This document shows, one piece after another, positions 53,473 through 63,835 of a stretch of DNA of 64,000 nucleotides. Under the pieces are notes generated by a model. That model had not been told where the DNA came from, made no database searches, and saw only the letters and a program-made list of their open reading frames with translations. A program made the position numbers and the translations under genes. The stretch comes from Acidobacteriota bacterium (GTDB taxonomy: Bacteria; Acidobacteriota; Blastocatellia; RBC074), in the NCBI GenBank assembly GCA_019639255.1, contig JAHBSF010000021.1, forward strand, positions 1-64,000, read 5' to 3'. Within the stretch, counting starts at the first letter, position 1, and each line of letters opens with the position of its first letter.

Positions 53473-56418
53473 ATGAGTAGATCCCGAACAAAAGCTCGTA
53501 CCACGATCGGTGTGCAGGGCGCGCGCGTGCACAACCTGAAAAACATATCGCTCGAAATTCCGCGCGACCGTCTCGTAGTCGTCACCGGGCTTTCGGGTTC
53601 GGGTAAATCCTCGCTCGCCTTCGATACCATATACGCCGAAGGCCAGCGCCGCTACCTCGAATCGCTGTCGAGTTTCGCCAAAAGGTTCATCGCGCAGACT
53701 ACAAAACCCGATGTGGATTTCGTCTTCGGCCTCTCGCCCGTAATCTCGATCGAGCAGAAGACCGTAGCGAATAATCCGCGCTCGACCGTCGGAACCATGA
53801 CCGACATCTCGGGTTATTTGAACCTGCTGTTTGCCTCGGTCGCCGAAGCCCGCTGCCCGCGCACCGATGAACCGGCGCCGATCAAATCATCCACGCAAAT
53901 CCTCGAAGCAATTCTCTCGCTGCCCGAAGGATCAGAAATAGAATTGCGCGCGCCCGTATTCAAAGTCTACGGCGAGGATATCGACTTCGTTTTCACCGAA
54001 CTGCGAAAAAAAGGCTGCCGGCGGCTCGTCATCGACGGCGGGATCGCCGATCTTTCGGAAGAAATCGAAATTGACGAATCGGGCATCTGCGATATTGACG
54101 CCGTAGTCGATCGCTTCATCGTCGACCGCAAACACGAAAAAGCCATCCGGGCAGGCATTGCAGCCGCGCTTCTGGTCGGCGACGGACTGATGGCGCTTCA
54201 CGTCAAAAAAGGAGCGAACAAATCCGGGTGTGAGCATTTTTACCGGAATCTGTGCAGCGCGACGCATCATTTCGTTTACGGCGATATCGCGCCCGATTAC
54301 TTCATGTTCAACAATCCTGAAAGCGCCTGCCGCACCTGCGGCGGACTGGGCGTCGACAAGGTTACGCACGCCGAACTCCTCATACCCGATCCGCGACGCA
54401 GCATCGCGGGCGGATGTTTTGTACGCGAAGCCTTCAGGTACAACCCCGATACGTGGGACGGCCGCATCATCTACAGCCTGTCGAGAAAACTCGGATTTTC
54501 GCTCGATACGCCCTGGAAGGATCTGGCGGAGGATGCGCGCCGCGCGATCCTTTACGGTATTGAACAAAAATTTCCGACGCTGACGCCGCCCGAAGCCAAA
54601 GTGCGGCGCGAGGAATGGGAGGGCAGGGAAATAGGCTTCGGCGGAATCGCGCGGCGCATAGAGCGGCACTACCGCCGTTACCGTCAAAGGGGCGAAGCGA
54701 GTTCCGGGATGGAAGCCTGGCTCGACAAGGTCATGGTCGAGCATACTTGCCCCGATTGCCGCGGCGCGCGCCTGCGGGCAACGCGGCTGCTCTTTACCGT
54801 TGCGAGCAAATCCATTCACGAGATCGGCGAGATGAACTTCGACGAACTCGACGCGTTTCTTTCAACCATAAAACCGTCGGGGCGCGGCGCGGATGCGGGC
54901 CGGCAGATACTCAAAGAAATTCGCGGACGGCTGCAACTGCTGCTCGGCATAGGACTCGATTATCTGAATTTCAACCGCCGTTCGGGCACGCTTTCGGGCG
55001 GCGAATCGCAGCGCATCAGATTGTCTACGCAGATCGGATCGGGCCTGATGGGCATGCTTTACGTCCTCGACGAGCCGTCGATCGGCCTGCATCCGAAGGA
55101 CAATGTCAAGATGATCGCCACGCTCGAAAGCCTGCGCGACATCGGCAATACCGTAATCGTCGTCGAACACGACGAAGACACGATACGCGCCGCCGATCAC
55201 ATAATAGAAATGGGGCCGGGGCCGGGCGTGCACGGCGGCCGTGTAGTGGTGCAGGGGACGTTTGAAGATGTAATCGCGTGCAAAGCATCGCTTACCGGAC
55301 AATACCTTTCGGGAATACGCGGAATATCTGCGCCGGATGCGCGGCGCAAGGGCAACGGTTGCGCGCTTGTAGTGCACGGGGCGCGCGAAAACAACCTGAA
55401 ATCGGTGGATGTAGCGTTCCCGCTCGGGATGCTCGTAGCGATAACGGGCGCGTCGGGTTCGGGCAAAAGCACGCTCGTAAACGAGATACTTTTCAAGGCG
55501 TTGTGGAAGCGGCTCGTAGACACGCGCACACTGCCCGGTGAACACGACCGCATAGACGGGCTGGAATACGTACACAAGGCGGTAAACATCGATCAGACGC
55601 CCATCGGGCGCAACAGCCGCTCGAATCCGGCGACGTATATCGGATTTTACGATGCGATTCGCGAACTGTTTGCGCGCACGCCCGTGTCTGCGGAGCGCGG
55701 CTACAAGGCGGGACGCTTCAGCTTCAACGTCAAGGGCGGCAGATGCGAGGAATGCCAGGGCGAGGGCGTCATCACGACGCAGTTGTATTTCATGCCCGAT
55801 GTAGAAGTCCTGTGCGGTGCGTGCAAGGGAGCGCGCTTCAACGCCGATACGCTGGAAGTGCTGTTGCGCGGCAAGACCATCGACGATGTGCTGAAGATGT
55901 CGGTAGAGGAGGGCGCGGCGTTTTTCGCTTCGGAGCCTGCGGTAGGAAGAAAGATCGAAGTGCTGAAAGACCTCGGGCTTGGATACCTGACCCTGGGGCA
56001 GTCGGCGACTACGCTATCGGGCGGTGAAGCGCAGCGCATAAAGATTGCGGCCGAACTCGGCAAACTGCAGCGCGCCAGGCATACGGTTTACATTCTGGAT
56101 GAACCGACGACGGGCTTGCATCTTGCGGATATCGAGCGCTTGATTGAGTGCCTGAACCGGCTGGTGGACGCCGGGCATACGGTGCTGCTGATCGAGCATC
56201 ATCTGGATGTGATCAAGACGGCGGATCATGTGATTGATCTGGGTCCGGAGGGCGGGCACGCGGGCGGAGAGGTTGTGATTGCGGGCACGCCCGAGCAGAT
56301 TGCGGCGTGCAAGCGATCATACACAGGCAAATTTCTCAAGGCGCATTTGCAGAGTAGTGCGAAGATCGGACGGCAAAACAATGGAACGGCAAGAAAAAAC
56401 GCACAGCACCGGGAATAA
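53473..56418 (+). CDS. UvrA-family excinuclease subunit, paralogue with altered zinc finger
   Basis: A 981-residue UvrA-type ABC ATPase. Two ATP sites are intact: [20 protein letters not shown] and [14 protein letters not shown], with signatures [15 protein letters not shown] and [15 protein letters not shown]. The second zinc module [14 protein letters not shown] is canonical. The first is unusual: instead of C-x2-C it reads [15 protein letters not shown] before the normal CRTCGGLG. The segment [20 protein letters not shown] also differs from standard UvrA. It could be the only UvrA or a class II paralogue linked to export or resistance. The tail continues past the family end. Confidence 0.85.
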   Translation: MSRSRTKARTTIGVQGARVHNLKNISLEIPRDRLVVVTGLSGSGKSSLAFDTIYAEGQRRYLESLSSFAKRFIAQTTKPDVDFVFGLSPVISIEQKTVANNPRSTVGTMTDISGYLNLLFASVAEARCPRTDEPAPIKSSTQILEAILSLPEGSEIELRAPVFKVYGEDIDFVFTELRKKGCRRLVIDGGIADLSEEIEIDESGICDIDAVVDRFIVDRKHEKAIRAGIAAALLVGDGLMALHVKKGANKSGCEHFYRNLCSATHHFVYGDIAPDYFMFNNPESACRTCGGLGVDKVTHAELLIPDPRRSIAGGCFVREAFRYNPDTWDGRIIYSLSRKLGFSLDTPWKDLAEDARRAILYGIEQKFPTLTPPEAKVRREEWEGREIGFGGIARRIERHYRRYRQRGEASSGMEAWLDKVMVEHTCPDCRGARLRATRLLFTVASKSIHEIGEMNFDELDAFLSTIKPSGRGADAGRQILKEIRGRLQLLLGIGLDYLNFNRRSGTLSGGESQRIRLSTQIGSGLMGMLYVLDEPSIGLHPKDNVKMIATLESLRDIGNTVIVVEHDEDTIRAADHIIEMGPGPGVHGGRVVVQGTFEDVIACKASLTGQYLSGIRGISAPDARRKGNGCALVVHGARENNLKSVDVAFPLGMLVAITGASGSGKSTLVNEILFKALWKRLVDTRTLPGEHDRIDGLEYVHKAVNIDQTPIGRNSRSNPATYIGFYDAIRELFARTPVSAERGYKAGRFSFNVKGGRCEECQGEGVITTQLYFMPDVEVLCGACKGARFNADTLEVLLRGKTIDDVLKMSVEEGAAFFASEPAVGRKIEVLKDLGLGYLTLGQSATTLSGGEAQRIKIAAELGKLQRARHTVYILDEPTTGLHLADIERLIECLNRLVDAGHTVLLIEHHLDVIKTADHVIDLGPEGGHAGGEVVIAGTPEQIAACKRSYTGKFLKAHLQSSAKIGRQNNGTARKNAQHRE

Positions 56419-57103
56419 ACGTTCTCCATCGACGCCGCTCAACGTCCTGTTCATAGGCAACAGCTTCACGGCGCGCAACAACCTGCCCGGGCTCATTGCA
56501 CAAATGGCCGAATCCATCGGCAGTCGCCTGCAGCACCGGCTGATCACTGCGGGCGGCGCTTCACTGCGTATGCACTGGAACAGGGGCGAGGCGCAAAAGG
56601 AAATCCTAGCGACGCGCTATGATTACGTCGTATTGCAGGAACAGAGCACATTGCCCGTAAAAAACCCGCAGCGGATGCACGAAAACATACGGCTCTTTGA
56701 CGAGATCATACGATCATCCGGGGCCGGGACCGCGCTCTATATGACCTGGGCGCGCAGCAATGCGCCCGAAACCCGGAAATCAATCACCGAAGCCTATCAA
56801 TCCATCGGCGAAGAACTGAAAGCCCTGGTAATTCCCGTCGGCCTGGCCTGGCGGAATTTCATCGATCAATACGATCACCCCGTATTGCACGATGCCGACG
56901 CAAGTCATCCGACGCTTGCAGGTTCGTACCTCGCAGCCTGCGTGTTTTTCGCGGCGATGTTCGGCAAAAGCCCGGTCGGCGTCCAGGCGCAACCGGCAAA
57001 CCTGACCGAAATGGAAGCTGCGATACTTCAACAAATCGCCTGGAGCACAATGCGGGAAACCGCGGAATACGCGGAATACGCGGAAATGAAACCGCGGAAA
57101 TAG
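56381..57103 (+). CDS. SGNH/DUF4886-type hydrolase
   Basis: A 240-residue SGNH-fold hydrolase. Block I is [20 protein letters not shown] (G-N-S), an asparagine-type block is DYVVLQEQS, and the catalytic D-x2-H is in [20 protein letters not shown]. Typical members act on esters or acetylated sugars. It overlaps the end of uvrA by 38 bp (ATG 56381), so translation may be coupled. The last 17 residues, [15 protein letters not shown], come from a family D repeat. There is no signal peptide. Confidence 0.8.
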   Translation: MERQEKTHSTGNKRSPSTPLNVLFIGNSFTARNNLPGLIAQMAESIGSRLQHRLITAGGASLRMHWNRGEAQKEILATRYDYVVLQEQSTLPVKNPQRMHENIRLFDEIIRSSGAGTALYMTWARSNAPETRKSITEAYQSIGEELKALVIPVGLAWRNFIDQYDHPVLHDADASHPTLAGSYLAACVFFAAMFGKSPVGVQAQPANLTEMEAAILQQIAWSTMRETAEYAEYAEMKPRK

Positions 57104-57170
57104 ATCTGGGCGGTATCTTTTTCCGCGTATTCCGCGTCCTTATTTCCGCGTATTCCGCGGTTTCTCTTCT
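57056..57170. repeat. Family D hairpin repeat built on TACGCGGAA units
   Basis: Left arm GAAACCGCGGAATACGCGGA with more units, right arm TTCCGCGTATTCCGCGGTTT as its complement. It bridges two convergent genes and encodes the C-terminal tail of each. The unit length is 9 bp. Confidence 0.9.
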
Positions 57171-60100
57171 CGCAATGCATCGAGATGCCTGAGAGCCTCG
57201 GCTACATCGGCCCTGCCGCGATAACCGCGCGCGTGCTCCCCGCTCCACGTCGATGTCCACTCTTCAAGCACACGTGCGGCGCGGGCGGCCTCGCTGCGCG
57301 CCGTCTCCCAATCATTTAGCGCGGCGCTCGCCCGCGCCGAAACGAGCACCGCGCGCCAGAGCGAATTGCGCTGCCCGGCGCGTTCAAACTCCGTAATCGA
57401 CTCGCGCACAGACTCTCGGGCAGCAGCCGCTTCACCCGCAGCGAGTTGAGCCGCAGCAATCACCATGCTTGCCGCTGCGGGCATCGAACGTTGTTTCCAG
57501 TCCGCCATCGCTGCACGCACGGATTCGGCGAGTTTTGCAGCCTCGGTCGTCCGCCCCAAGCCGAGTTGCGCCCTCGCTACGGCAAGCTCCGCACGCCGAA
57601 TCAGATCCTCATCCCTGCGATCGGCGCGCTCAATCGCGCGTTGTCCCGCGGCAAGCGCCTCGCGGAAACGCCCGCGCAGGAGCAAAAGCTCCGCCTGCGG
57701 ATAAAACAGACTCGCGCGCAGTTCATCGGTTCGCGCAAGCCTCGCAGCCTGCGCCATCGATGCGTCCCCGCTGCGATCCATACCGAGCCGCCCCGATGCA
57801 AGCGCGGCATTTATCAAACCGTAAAACTCATCTTCCTTTTCACCGAGCCGCCGATTGATGACGATTCCCCGCTCGAAATGATCCAGAGCTTCGGGATACC
57901 GCTCAACCCTCAACAACACCTGCCCCATCTCGTGATGAATTTCTGCTATCTCGCCGTCATCGCCCGCCTGCACTGCCCCGCTCAATTCAGACTCAAACGC
58001 CGCAAGCGCCGCGTCGTACTCGCCGCGGTCGCGCCTCGCCCGTCCTATAAGCCTGCGCACCTGCGCGGCCTGCGATGGATAGTTGATTTCATAAAACTCG
58101 CGCCACTTTTCAACCAGCGCAAGGCCCTCGTCGGTCATGCGCTGAGCGATCAGTATGCTGCCGAGATTGACGCTCGCCGTCGCTTCGTAGCGCGGGGTCT
58201 TGTAGCGCCGCGCCTGCTCCAGGCCCGCGCGCGTATAACGTTCCGCTTCGGTGATCCGGTTGTTCTGAAGACAGACTGCACCGAGGCGTATCACCCCGCT
58301 CGTAGTCAGGTACTCTATGCCGCGCTCACGCGCCATTTCCAGCGCTTCCGAAGCGTACCTTTCAGCTTCTGCAGGATCGTTTTCCAGGCTCGCAATCGTG
58401 CTCAACTGCAAAAGCGCGCGTATCTGCTGATACTCGTTGTCAGGCGCACCGCGCGCCGCCGCAAGCGCCGCATCGAATTGTGCGCGCGCAGCAGCGGGAT
58501 TCGACAGATTGGTCAACATCAGCCCGCGCTGGAATACAACCTCGTTTGCTCCCTCGATATTGCTGAGCGCGCGGTAAATGCGTTCGGCTTCGTCGAAATG
58601 ACCGGCGCCGCGAGCCTGATCCCGATTGCGGCCGTACAGTATGCCGAGCCGCAGGTGAGCGGCGGCGTAGCCCCGATCCCGCGCAAGCGCCTGTTCGTAC
58701 TGACTCATTGCGTCATCGCGCTGCTGATTGCGTTCGTATGCGCGGGCGAGTTCGAAATAAACGTGCGGATTTCCGGGTTCAAGCTCGGCGATTTCGCGGT
58801 AACGCCCGATCGCCGCCGGATAATCGCCTACTACGGTTTCATTGATCGCCTGAAGATAAAGCTCATCCGCTCGCGGTAATACGGCAGGCTGCGGAATCAG
58901 CGCACGTGCGGCGGCGATTTCGTAACCCGCGCGGTCAATGTTGTCGAGTTCGACCCAGGCTTCGGCCAGGCGCATATGCGCAAGCGCGAATTTCGGATCC
59001 GCCTCGACCGCAAAGCCAAGCGCGCGTCCGGCCTTCAGCCATGCCCCGTCGCGCAAGGCCGCTACGCCTTCCGTGTATGCACGCATCGCCTCGGGCGATG
59101 CCGCGCCCGTTGTATTCGGACGCTTCTGCGTTGTAACGGCGTATATCGCCGCTGCGGCAGCGACGGCCAATACCGCTATCAATGCCTTTACTGCGGGCCT
59201 TGCGGCCGCGAGTGAATGCAATGCGGAGCGGAATTTGGATCCGTGTACGCGAGGTTCTTCGCTCGTAGATCGAGCCCTGCGATCGGCGTCATCGGCGTCA
59301 TCGGCGTTATCGGCGTTGTCGAGCGCAGTAAGCGCGGTTTCAAGGTCGGCGCGCAACTCTTCGGCGGAGGCATAACGATCCGCGGCCTGTTTGGCCAGAG
59401 CGCGTGCTGTAATCTGATCCAGCAGCGGCGGAACGCGCGGATTGCGTTGCGACGGCGGCGGCGGATCCGATTGCAGGATCTTTGCGCTGATTTCGGTAAA
59501 GTTGTCGCCCTCAAAGGGCGGCGCTCCGGAAAGGCATTCGTGCAGCAGGACGCCCAGAGAAAAAAGATCGCTGCGCGCGTCTATTTCTTCGCCGCGCACC
59601 TGCTCGGGCGACATATAAAGCGGCGTGCCCACGGCGACGCCCGGACGCGTTGCGGCCGGATCGGCGTTTGCGCGCGGGCGCGTAGGAGAGTCCGCGGGAT
59701 TGCCGGCGCCGGGCGGTCGAATCCGCTTTGCGAGACCGAAATCCAGCACCTTGACCGCGCCGCGTGCGCTGAGCGCGATGTTCGACGGCTTGATATCGCG
59801 GTGTACGATGCCGCGGCGGTGGGCCTCTTCGAGCGCAGAGGCGACCTCCAGCGCGATGCGGACCGAGCGCTCGACCGGCAACATGCCGCCGGCAAGCACA
59901 CGGCCGAGCGATTCGCCTTCGACCAGTTCCATCACCAGAAACGGCTGCCCGTCGCCGGTTTCGCCGAAATCGTGAATCGTGGCTATGTTCGGATGATTGA
60001 GCGAAGAGGCAAGTCGCGCTTCACGCAGAAACCGCGCCCGCTCGTCCCGGTCATTCGAGAGTTGCGGAAACTTGATCGCGACGCGGCGTTCGAGCAGCAT

Positions 60101-60181
60101 ATCCTCGGCCAGATACACCTCGCCCATACCGCCTTCGCCGAGTTTCTCCACTATACGGTAATGCGAAACCGTATTATGCAT
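57140..60181 (-). CDS. Ser/Thr protein kinase with transmembrane helix and TPR region
   Basis: A 1013-residue kinase. The domain has LGEGGMGEVYLA, catalytic lysine K37 (VAIKF), HRDIKPSNIAL with D129, and DFG at 147-149. A repeated acidic linker (DNADNADDADDAD, about residue 290) leads to a single TM helix (ALIAVLAVAAAAAIYAV) and about 600 residues of TPR-like helices. The TPRs should face the periplasm and the kinase the cytoplasm. The FHA regulator at 50-52 kb is a possible reader of its phosphothreonines (inference). Its last residues EKPRNTRK come from the family D repeat. Confidence 0.93.
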   Translation of the reverse strand: MHNTVSHYRIVEKLGEGGMGEVYLAEDMLLERRVAIKFPQLSNDRDERARFLREARLASSLNHPNIATIHDFGETGDGQPFLVMELVEGESLGRVLAGGMLPVERSVRIALEVASALEEAHRRGIVHRDIKPSNIALSARGAVKVLDFGLAKRIRPPGAGNPADSPTRPRANADPAATRPGVAVGTPLYMSPEQVRGEEIDARSDLFSLGVLLHECLSGAPPFEGDNFTEISAKILQSDPPPPSQRNPRVPPLLDQITARALAKQAADRYASAEELRADLETALTALDNADNADDADDADRRARSTSEEPRVHGSKFRSALHSLAAARPAVKALIAVLAVAAAAAIYAVTTQKRPNTTGAASPEAMRAYTEGVAALRDGAWLKAGRALGFAVEADPKFALAHMRLAEAWVELDNIDRAGYEIAAARALIPQPAVLPRADELYLQAINETVVGDYPAAIGRYREIAELEPGNPHVYFELARAYERNQQRDDAMSQYEQALARDRGYAAAHLRLGILYGRNRDQARGAGHFDEAERIYRALSNIEGANEVVFQRGLMLTNLSNPAAARAQFDAALAAARGAPDNEYQQIRALLQLSTIASLENDPAEAERYASEALEMARERGIEYLTTSGVIRLGAVCLQNNRITEAERYTRAGLEQARRYKTPRYEATASVNLGSILIAQRMTDEGLALVEKWREFYEINYPSQAAQVRRLIGRARRDRGEYDAALAAFESELSGAVQAGDDGEIAEIHHEMGQVLLRVERYPEALDHFERGIVINRRLGEKEDEFYGLINAALASGRLGMDRSGDASMAQAARLARTDELRASLFYPQAELLLLRGRFREALAAGQRAIERADRRDEDLIRRAELAVARAQLGLGRTTEAAKLAESVRAAMADWKQRSMPAAASMVIAAAQLAAGEAAAARESVRESITEFERAGQRNSLWRAVLVSARASAALNDWETARSEAARAARVLEEWTSTWSGEHARGYRGRADVAEALRHLDALREEKPRNTRK

Positions 60182-60202
60182 TCGTCCCCGCCCGCACGGG
60201 CG

Positions 60203-60667
60203 TCAGAAGGACTGCGCCGATGCAGCGGGCGGCTTTTCGCGGTAAAGGATCTCGATCGTTCCCTTGCCGTCCCAGCCCGCAACCGGCACATCGTTGATTC
60301 TGACCTCGAGCATATTGACTTCGGGATGATACAGATTACCGGCGCGAACGCGAAAACCCTGGCGTGAAAACTGCACGTAGACGCGCGCGTCGTCGCCCTC
60401 GGTGTAATCCTTGATAATTATGGGATCTTCTTCGGTGAGGATATCGACTCTCGCGGGATTCGCGCCCACGCCTCTCGCGGCGAGCAACGCCCCCTCGCGG
60501 TCGTGAACTATGACCTCGGAGATCTTGCGGCTCTTGACGTAATCCCTGTCGGGGTTTCCCGGATCTATTCGGAATGCGCCGGGCGGGGTGAATGCGCCGC
60601 CTGCAAATTCGTAATCGATCTGTATGGAATCGACTCCGGTGATGGTGATCTTCTTCTCGACACCCAT
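60203..60667 (-). CDS. Hypothetical protein
   Basis: A 154-residue protein of unknown function. The start MGVEKKITITGVDSIQIDYEF follows AAGGAGAGC at 60667. The rest is beta-rich (RKISEVIVHDREGALLAARG, PIIIKDYTEGDDARVYVQFS). There is no signal peptide or membrane helix. It lies 21 bp upstream of the kinase on the same strand, which suggests co-transcription, but I see no functional clue. A family A repeat lies 165 bp ahead of it. Confidence 0.6.
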   Translation of the reverse strand: MGVEKKITITGVDSIQIDYEFAGGAFTPPGAFRIDPGNPDRDYVKSRKISEVIVHDREGALLAARGVGANPARVDILTEEDPIIIKDYTEGDDARVYVQFSRQGFRVRAGNLYHPEVNMLEVRINDVPVAGWDGKGTIEILYREKPPAASAQSF

Positions 60668-60832
60668 GGGGCTCTCCTTGTCATCCCGGATTTCATCGCT
60701 CCGGGTGCGGGGCTTGCTGTCTTTTACGGGAGCGGTTCGGACCCGGCCCGGCTGAAATCCCCTGAACGGCGCGCGTATTCTCCTCCCGCCCGTGCGCCAA
60801 TGCAAGAAAATTATCCGGGTTCAAGCGGTACA

Positions 60833-60935
60833 GGAGAGATAACGGAACAAACGAAAATAGACGGAATGTACGGACAGGAATGAGTAATCCTTCCGTATTG
60901 TTCCGTCTATTTTCGTTTGTTCCGTTATCTCTCTT
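60833..60935. repeat. Family A hairpin repeat, copy 14
   Basis: Arms GGAGAGATAACGGAACAAAC and complement GTTTGTTCCGTTATCTCTC. It joins the LolA-like gene's stop (60934). Confidence 0.9.
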
Positions 60936-61794
60936 AAGGTTTGCGGGGACGCTCGCCCGGCTTCGCCTCGGGTTTCTTCTCCGGTTCGACCGGCTCGTTG
61001 GTTTCCTCCACGGCGGTGATCTTCACGTCCGAAGAGAACCGGCGGTAGTTCTTGTAGCGGACGACCATTCGCAGGTGCACGGAAAATCCCTTGTCGAAGG
61101 TGAGCACATCGTCTGAGTAGGTATAGGTCGGGAACCAGTAGCGATCGTCGATATTCTCGCGATAGGTCTCGAAGGTCGGAAATCTCTGCTTGAATTCGGG
61201 CACGACCTTGCCGCGCACCTTTACTACCTGCATGTCCTGATCATCAACCCACACGCGGCCCTGAAAGTACCGCCCCTCGACCTTCTGATCCTTCAGCCGG
61301 TTCAGAGCGCGCGAATCGGTCATTACCTTCGGAACCACCTCGAAGGCATACGTATCGATATCGTCGATCTTTTCCTTACCCACGAGCGATACGTTGTAAT
61401 TGGGCAGTTCCTCGCTCGTAAGCGAAAACGGCTGCAGGTCGATCAGCGCAGCGCGGTCTTCGTTTGTAAACGTCAGTCCGGCGTCCTGCAGCGTAGAGCG
61501 CGGTGCGCGAAGTATGCGCTGAATGCGCTTCCCGGCGTCGGTGAATACGAACTCCGAGAGTTCATAAAGCTCACCCGATACGACGTTGCCCGGGCCTATG
61601 ACCTGCAGCTTGGATTCCTGCTGATACTGGTATTCGGTCCAGATCTCGCGCAGTTCGCTCTCCTTGGTCGTGAACTGCTTGATGAGATCCTGCGCCGAAG
61701 GCGTCTGAAGCTGGCGCGTCTGCGCGGGCGCATTCGGGCCCGTTCCGATCAGCAATGCCAAAAATCCGAGACTGATACACAGGGCGATCTTCAT
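60934..61794 (-). CDS. Secreted LolA-like outer-membrane lipoprotein-sorting protein
   Basis: A 286-residue exported protein with signal peptide IALCISLGFLALLIGTGPNAPA. The mature part is a single beta-sheet domain with SVVGKEKIDDIDTYAFEVVPK-like strands and RVWVDDQDMQVVKVRGKVV, as in the LolA/LolB-type fold of acidobacterial secreted proteins. An ending rich in proline and lysine (EPEKKPEAKPGERPRKP) follows. Function is inferred only from fold resemblance. It is followed downstream by a family A repeat. Confidence 0.6.
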   Translation of the reverse strand: MKIALCISLGFLALLIGTGPNAPAQTRQLQTPSAQDLIKQFTTKESELREIWTEYQYQQESKLQVIGPGNVVSGELYELSEFVFTDAGKRIQRILRAPRSTLQDAGLTFTNEDRAALIDLQPFSLTSEELPNYNVSLVGKEKIDDIDTYAFEVVPKVMTDSRALNRLKDQKVEGRYFQGRVWVDDQDMQVVKVRGKVVPEFKQRFPTFETYRENIDDRYWFPTYTYSDDVLTFDKGFSVHLRMVVRYKNYRRFSSDVKITAVEETNEPVEPEKKPEAKPGERPRKP

Positions 61795-61985
61795 GCTGCT
61801 CTCCTTCTACTCCCCGACTTGCCGCCGCGCGCGCTCCGGTCGCAATCGAACCGGGTCGGGGCTTTTAGTCCGGCGGCTGCGCGATTCGATGAACAGTATA
61901 CCGCGCCGCGTTGCTTTGTGCACCCCGGGCTTCAACCCTTCCTGTTTGACATAGAACTCAAGCGACCGGATTATTGGGCCGGCAT

Positions 61986-62642
61986 ATGCATACGACGGAT
62001 AATAAAATCGGCGATGCCGAAGCGGTCGCGGCGGAAGCCGCGCGGATTGCATCGGATCTTGCGCGATGCGGATGGAGCGTTTCGGATGAATTTTTCGGCG
62101 CAGAGGCGCGGGAAATAATCGACGCGCTCGCCTGCGAAATCCGCACGCTGCACCTCAACGGCCTGTTGCAACCCGCAGGCATCGGACGCGGCGCGGGAGC
62201 CGAACTGCGACCCGAGATTCGCGGCGATTTTACGAAATGGCTCGACGAAGGCGCGCTTTCGCCCGCCTCAGCCGGCTACCGGAAGCGCATGGAAACCCTG
62301 CGCGACGTGCTCAACCGAGAGTTGTTCCTTGGGCTTGCGTCGCTCGAAGCGCACTTCGCCCTATATCCTCCGGGAGCATTCTATCGACTTCATCTGGACC
62401 GCTTTGCATCGTCGGACGAACGCGCGATTTCCACTACGCTGTATTTGAACGAAGACTGGAGTGAAGCGGACGGCGGCGAATTGAGGCTGGATCTGCCCGA
62501 AGGAAGGATGGGGATTTTGCCGGTGCGCGGGCGGCTTGTAGTATTTCGCAGCGATGCGATACGGCACGAAGTAGCGCCGAGCCGCCGCGAACGTTTCAGC
62601 CTCACGGGATGGTTTCGGCGCCGCCCGGTCCTGGTAATCTGA
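61986..62642 (+). CDS. 2OG-Fe(II) dioxygenase (prolyl hydroxylase-like)
   Basis: A 218-residue dioxygenase. Iron ligands are H136-x-D138 (YRLHLDRFASSD) and H194 (AIRHEVAPSRRERFSL), and R203 is the likely 2-oxoglutarate anchor. The double-stranded beta-helix core is present (TLYLNEDWSEADGGELRLDL, RGRLVVFRSDAIRHEV). Related bacterial enzymes hydroxylate EF-Tu or similar targets. I chose ATG 61986; the ATG 4 codons earlier is less favoured. No clear ribosome site is visible. The next gene starts 24 bp after its stop. Confidence 0.84.
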   Translation: MHTTDNKIGDAEAVAAEAARIASDLARCGWSVSDEFFGAEAREIIDALACEIRTLHLNGLLQPAGIGRGAGAELRPEIRGDFTKWLDEGALSPASAGYRKRMETLRDVLNRELFLGLASLEAHFALYPPGAFYRLHLDRFASSDERAISTTLYLNEDWSEADGGELRLDLPEGRMGILPVRGRLVVFRSDAIRHEVAPSRRERFSLTGWFRRRPVLVI

Positions 62643-62665
62643 GGCGGAAGATTTGCGGAAGATTT

Positions 62666-63835
62666 ATGGAAGCATTCAACGCCTTTGCGCTAGAACCGCT
62701 CTCGTCCGGCGACATCATCGACCGGGCGGTCAGACTCTACAGGCGTCACTTCCTCGTGCTGCTGCGCATAGTCGCGGGGCCGAGCCTGGTCGCTTACGCG
62801 GGCGGCATTATGTACACGATCGGCGTGCGCAACTTTTCGCTCGAACGCGGAGACGCGCGTATGCTGATGATGCTGCTGCTTGTGCTTGCCGGAATGACTC
62901 TCTACATCGTGGGCAAGATCGCGTTTTTCGCCGTACTCGGCGGGACGGCGCGCAGCCTTGCAGCGTATTTCGCGGCGGGCGAGCCGATACGTGCGCGCGA
63001 CGTATTCCGCGCGGTTCGCTCGCGCTTCTGGCAACTGCTCGGAGCCACGATGGTAGTCGTCGTGCTGCTTATGTCGGTTGCCTCGTTTCTGTACGGCATG
63101 GTCGTATTCGGAATCATACTTTACGTATTGCTGACGGGCCTGGTGCTTGCGGGGGCGCCGTGGTGGTTTCTGGGAGTTATGCACGTAACGACGGGAGTAG
63201 CGAGTGCGGCCGGGTTGCTTGTATTGTTTCTTTTCATATACAGCCGCATAGTTTTCATACCGCAGGCGCTGATGGTCGAGGGAAAAGGCGTAATTGCGTC
63301 GGTGATGCGCAGCTTCGAGCTTGCCGGGCGCGATCTGCGCAAGATCGCCGCGATATTCGCCTTTCAGATGTATATGGCGTGGTCGCTTCTGCTGCTGCTG
63401 ATAATACCGCTCGGCTGGTACGGCTATATAAACGGCGTGGATGTAAACCCGCTCGGCGGCGCGGCGCCCCTGTGGTACAACATCGCGCAGCAGACGCTCG
63501 GGCAGGCAAGCGAGATACTGCTTGCACCGATTGCGATGCTCAGCTTTACGCTGCTTTATCTGGATGTGCGCGTGCGGCGCGAGGGTCTGGACGTAGAAAT
63601 CCTCGCCGACAGGCGCTTGCCTCCGCCGCCTCCCATAGTCTGGACGCCGCGCGTCGTGCAGCCGTCGTTTGTTCCGCCGATGCCCGCCGCCGGCGGTTTT
63701 GACGGTTCGGGGCTGATCAGGCTCAACCTACATACCGACGATACTACGCCGCCCGCACAACCACATCCTGAAGCAATCCCGGCATCGACTTCGGATTCGG
63801 AATCAATCCCGGGGCGAGAAGACGACCAGGAATGA
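62666..63835 (+). CDS. Polytopic membrane protein (GPDPase membrane-domain-like)
   Basis: A 389-residue membrane protein with about six helices over residues 28-300, starting EAFNAFALEPLSSGDIIDRAVRLYRRH, a pattern seen in GPDPase_memb-type proteins. The helix ALLVLFLFIYSRIVFIPQALMVEGKG and FRSFELAGRDLRK sit in the core. The C-terminal 85 residues are proline- and serine-rich and probably unstructured. Its stop overlaps the ATG of the next gene. Similar pairs with DUF4129 proteins occur in other bacteria. The function is unknown. Confidence 0.7.
   Translation: MEAFNAFALEPLSSGDIIDRAVRLYRRHFLVLLRIVAGPSLVAYAGGIMYTIGVRNFSLERGDARMLMMLLLVLAGMTLYIVGKIAFFAVLGGTARSLAAYFAAGEPIRARDVFRAVRSRFWQLLGATMVVVVLLMSVASFLYGMVVFGIILYVLLTGLVLAGAPWWFLGVMHVTTGVASAAGLLVLFLFIYSRIVFIPQALMVEGKGVIASVMRSFELAGRDLRKIAAIFAFQMYMAWSLLLLLIIPLGWYGYINGVDVNPLGGAAPLWYNIAQQTLGQASEILLAPIAMLSFTLLYLDVRVRREGLDVEILADRRLPPPPPIVWTPRVVQPSFVPPMPAAGGFDGSGLIRLNLHTDDTTPPAQPHPEAIPASTSDSESIPGREDDQE

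Noticed and set aside
57446-58879. Plus-strand open frame opposite the kinase TPR region
   Set aside because: It is a shadow of the GC-rich kinase gene; codon pattern and composition do not look like a protein.
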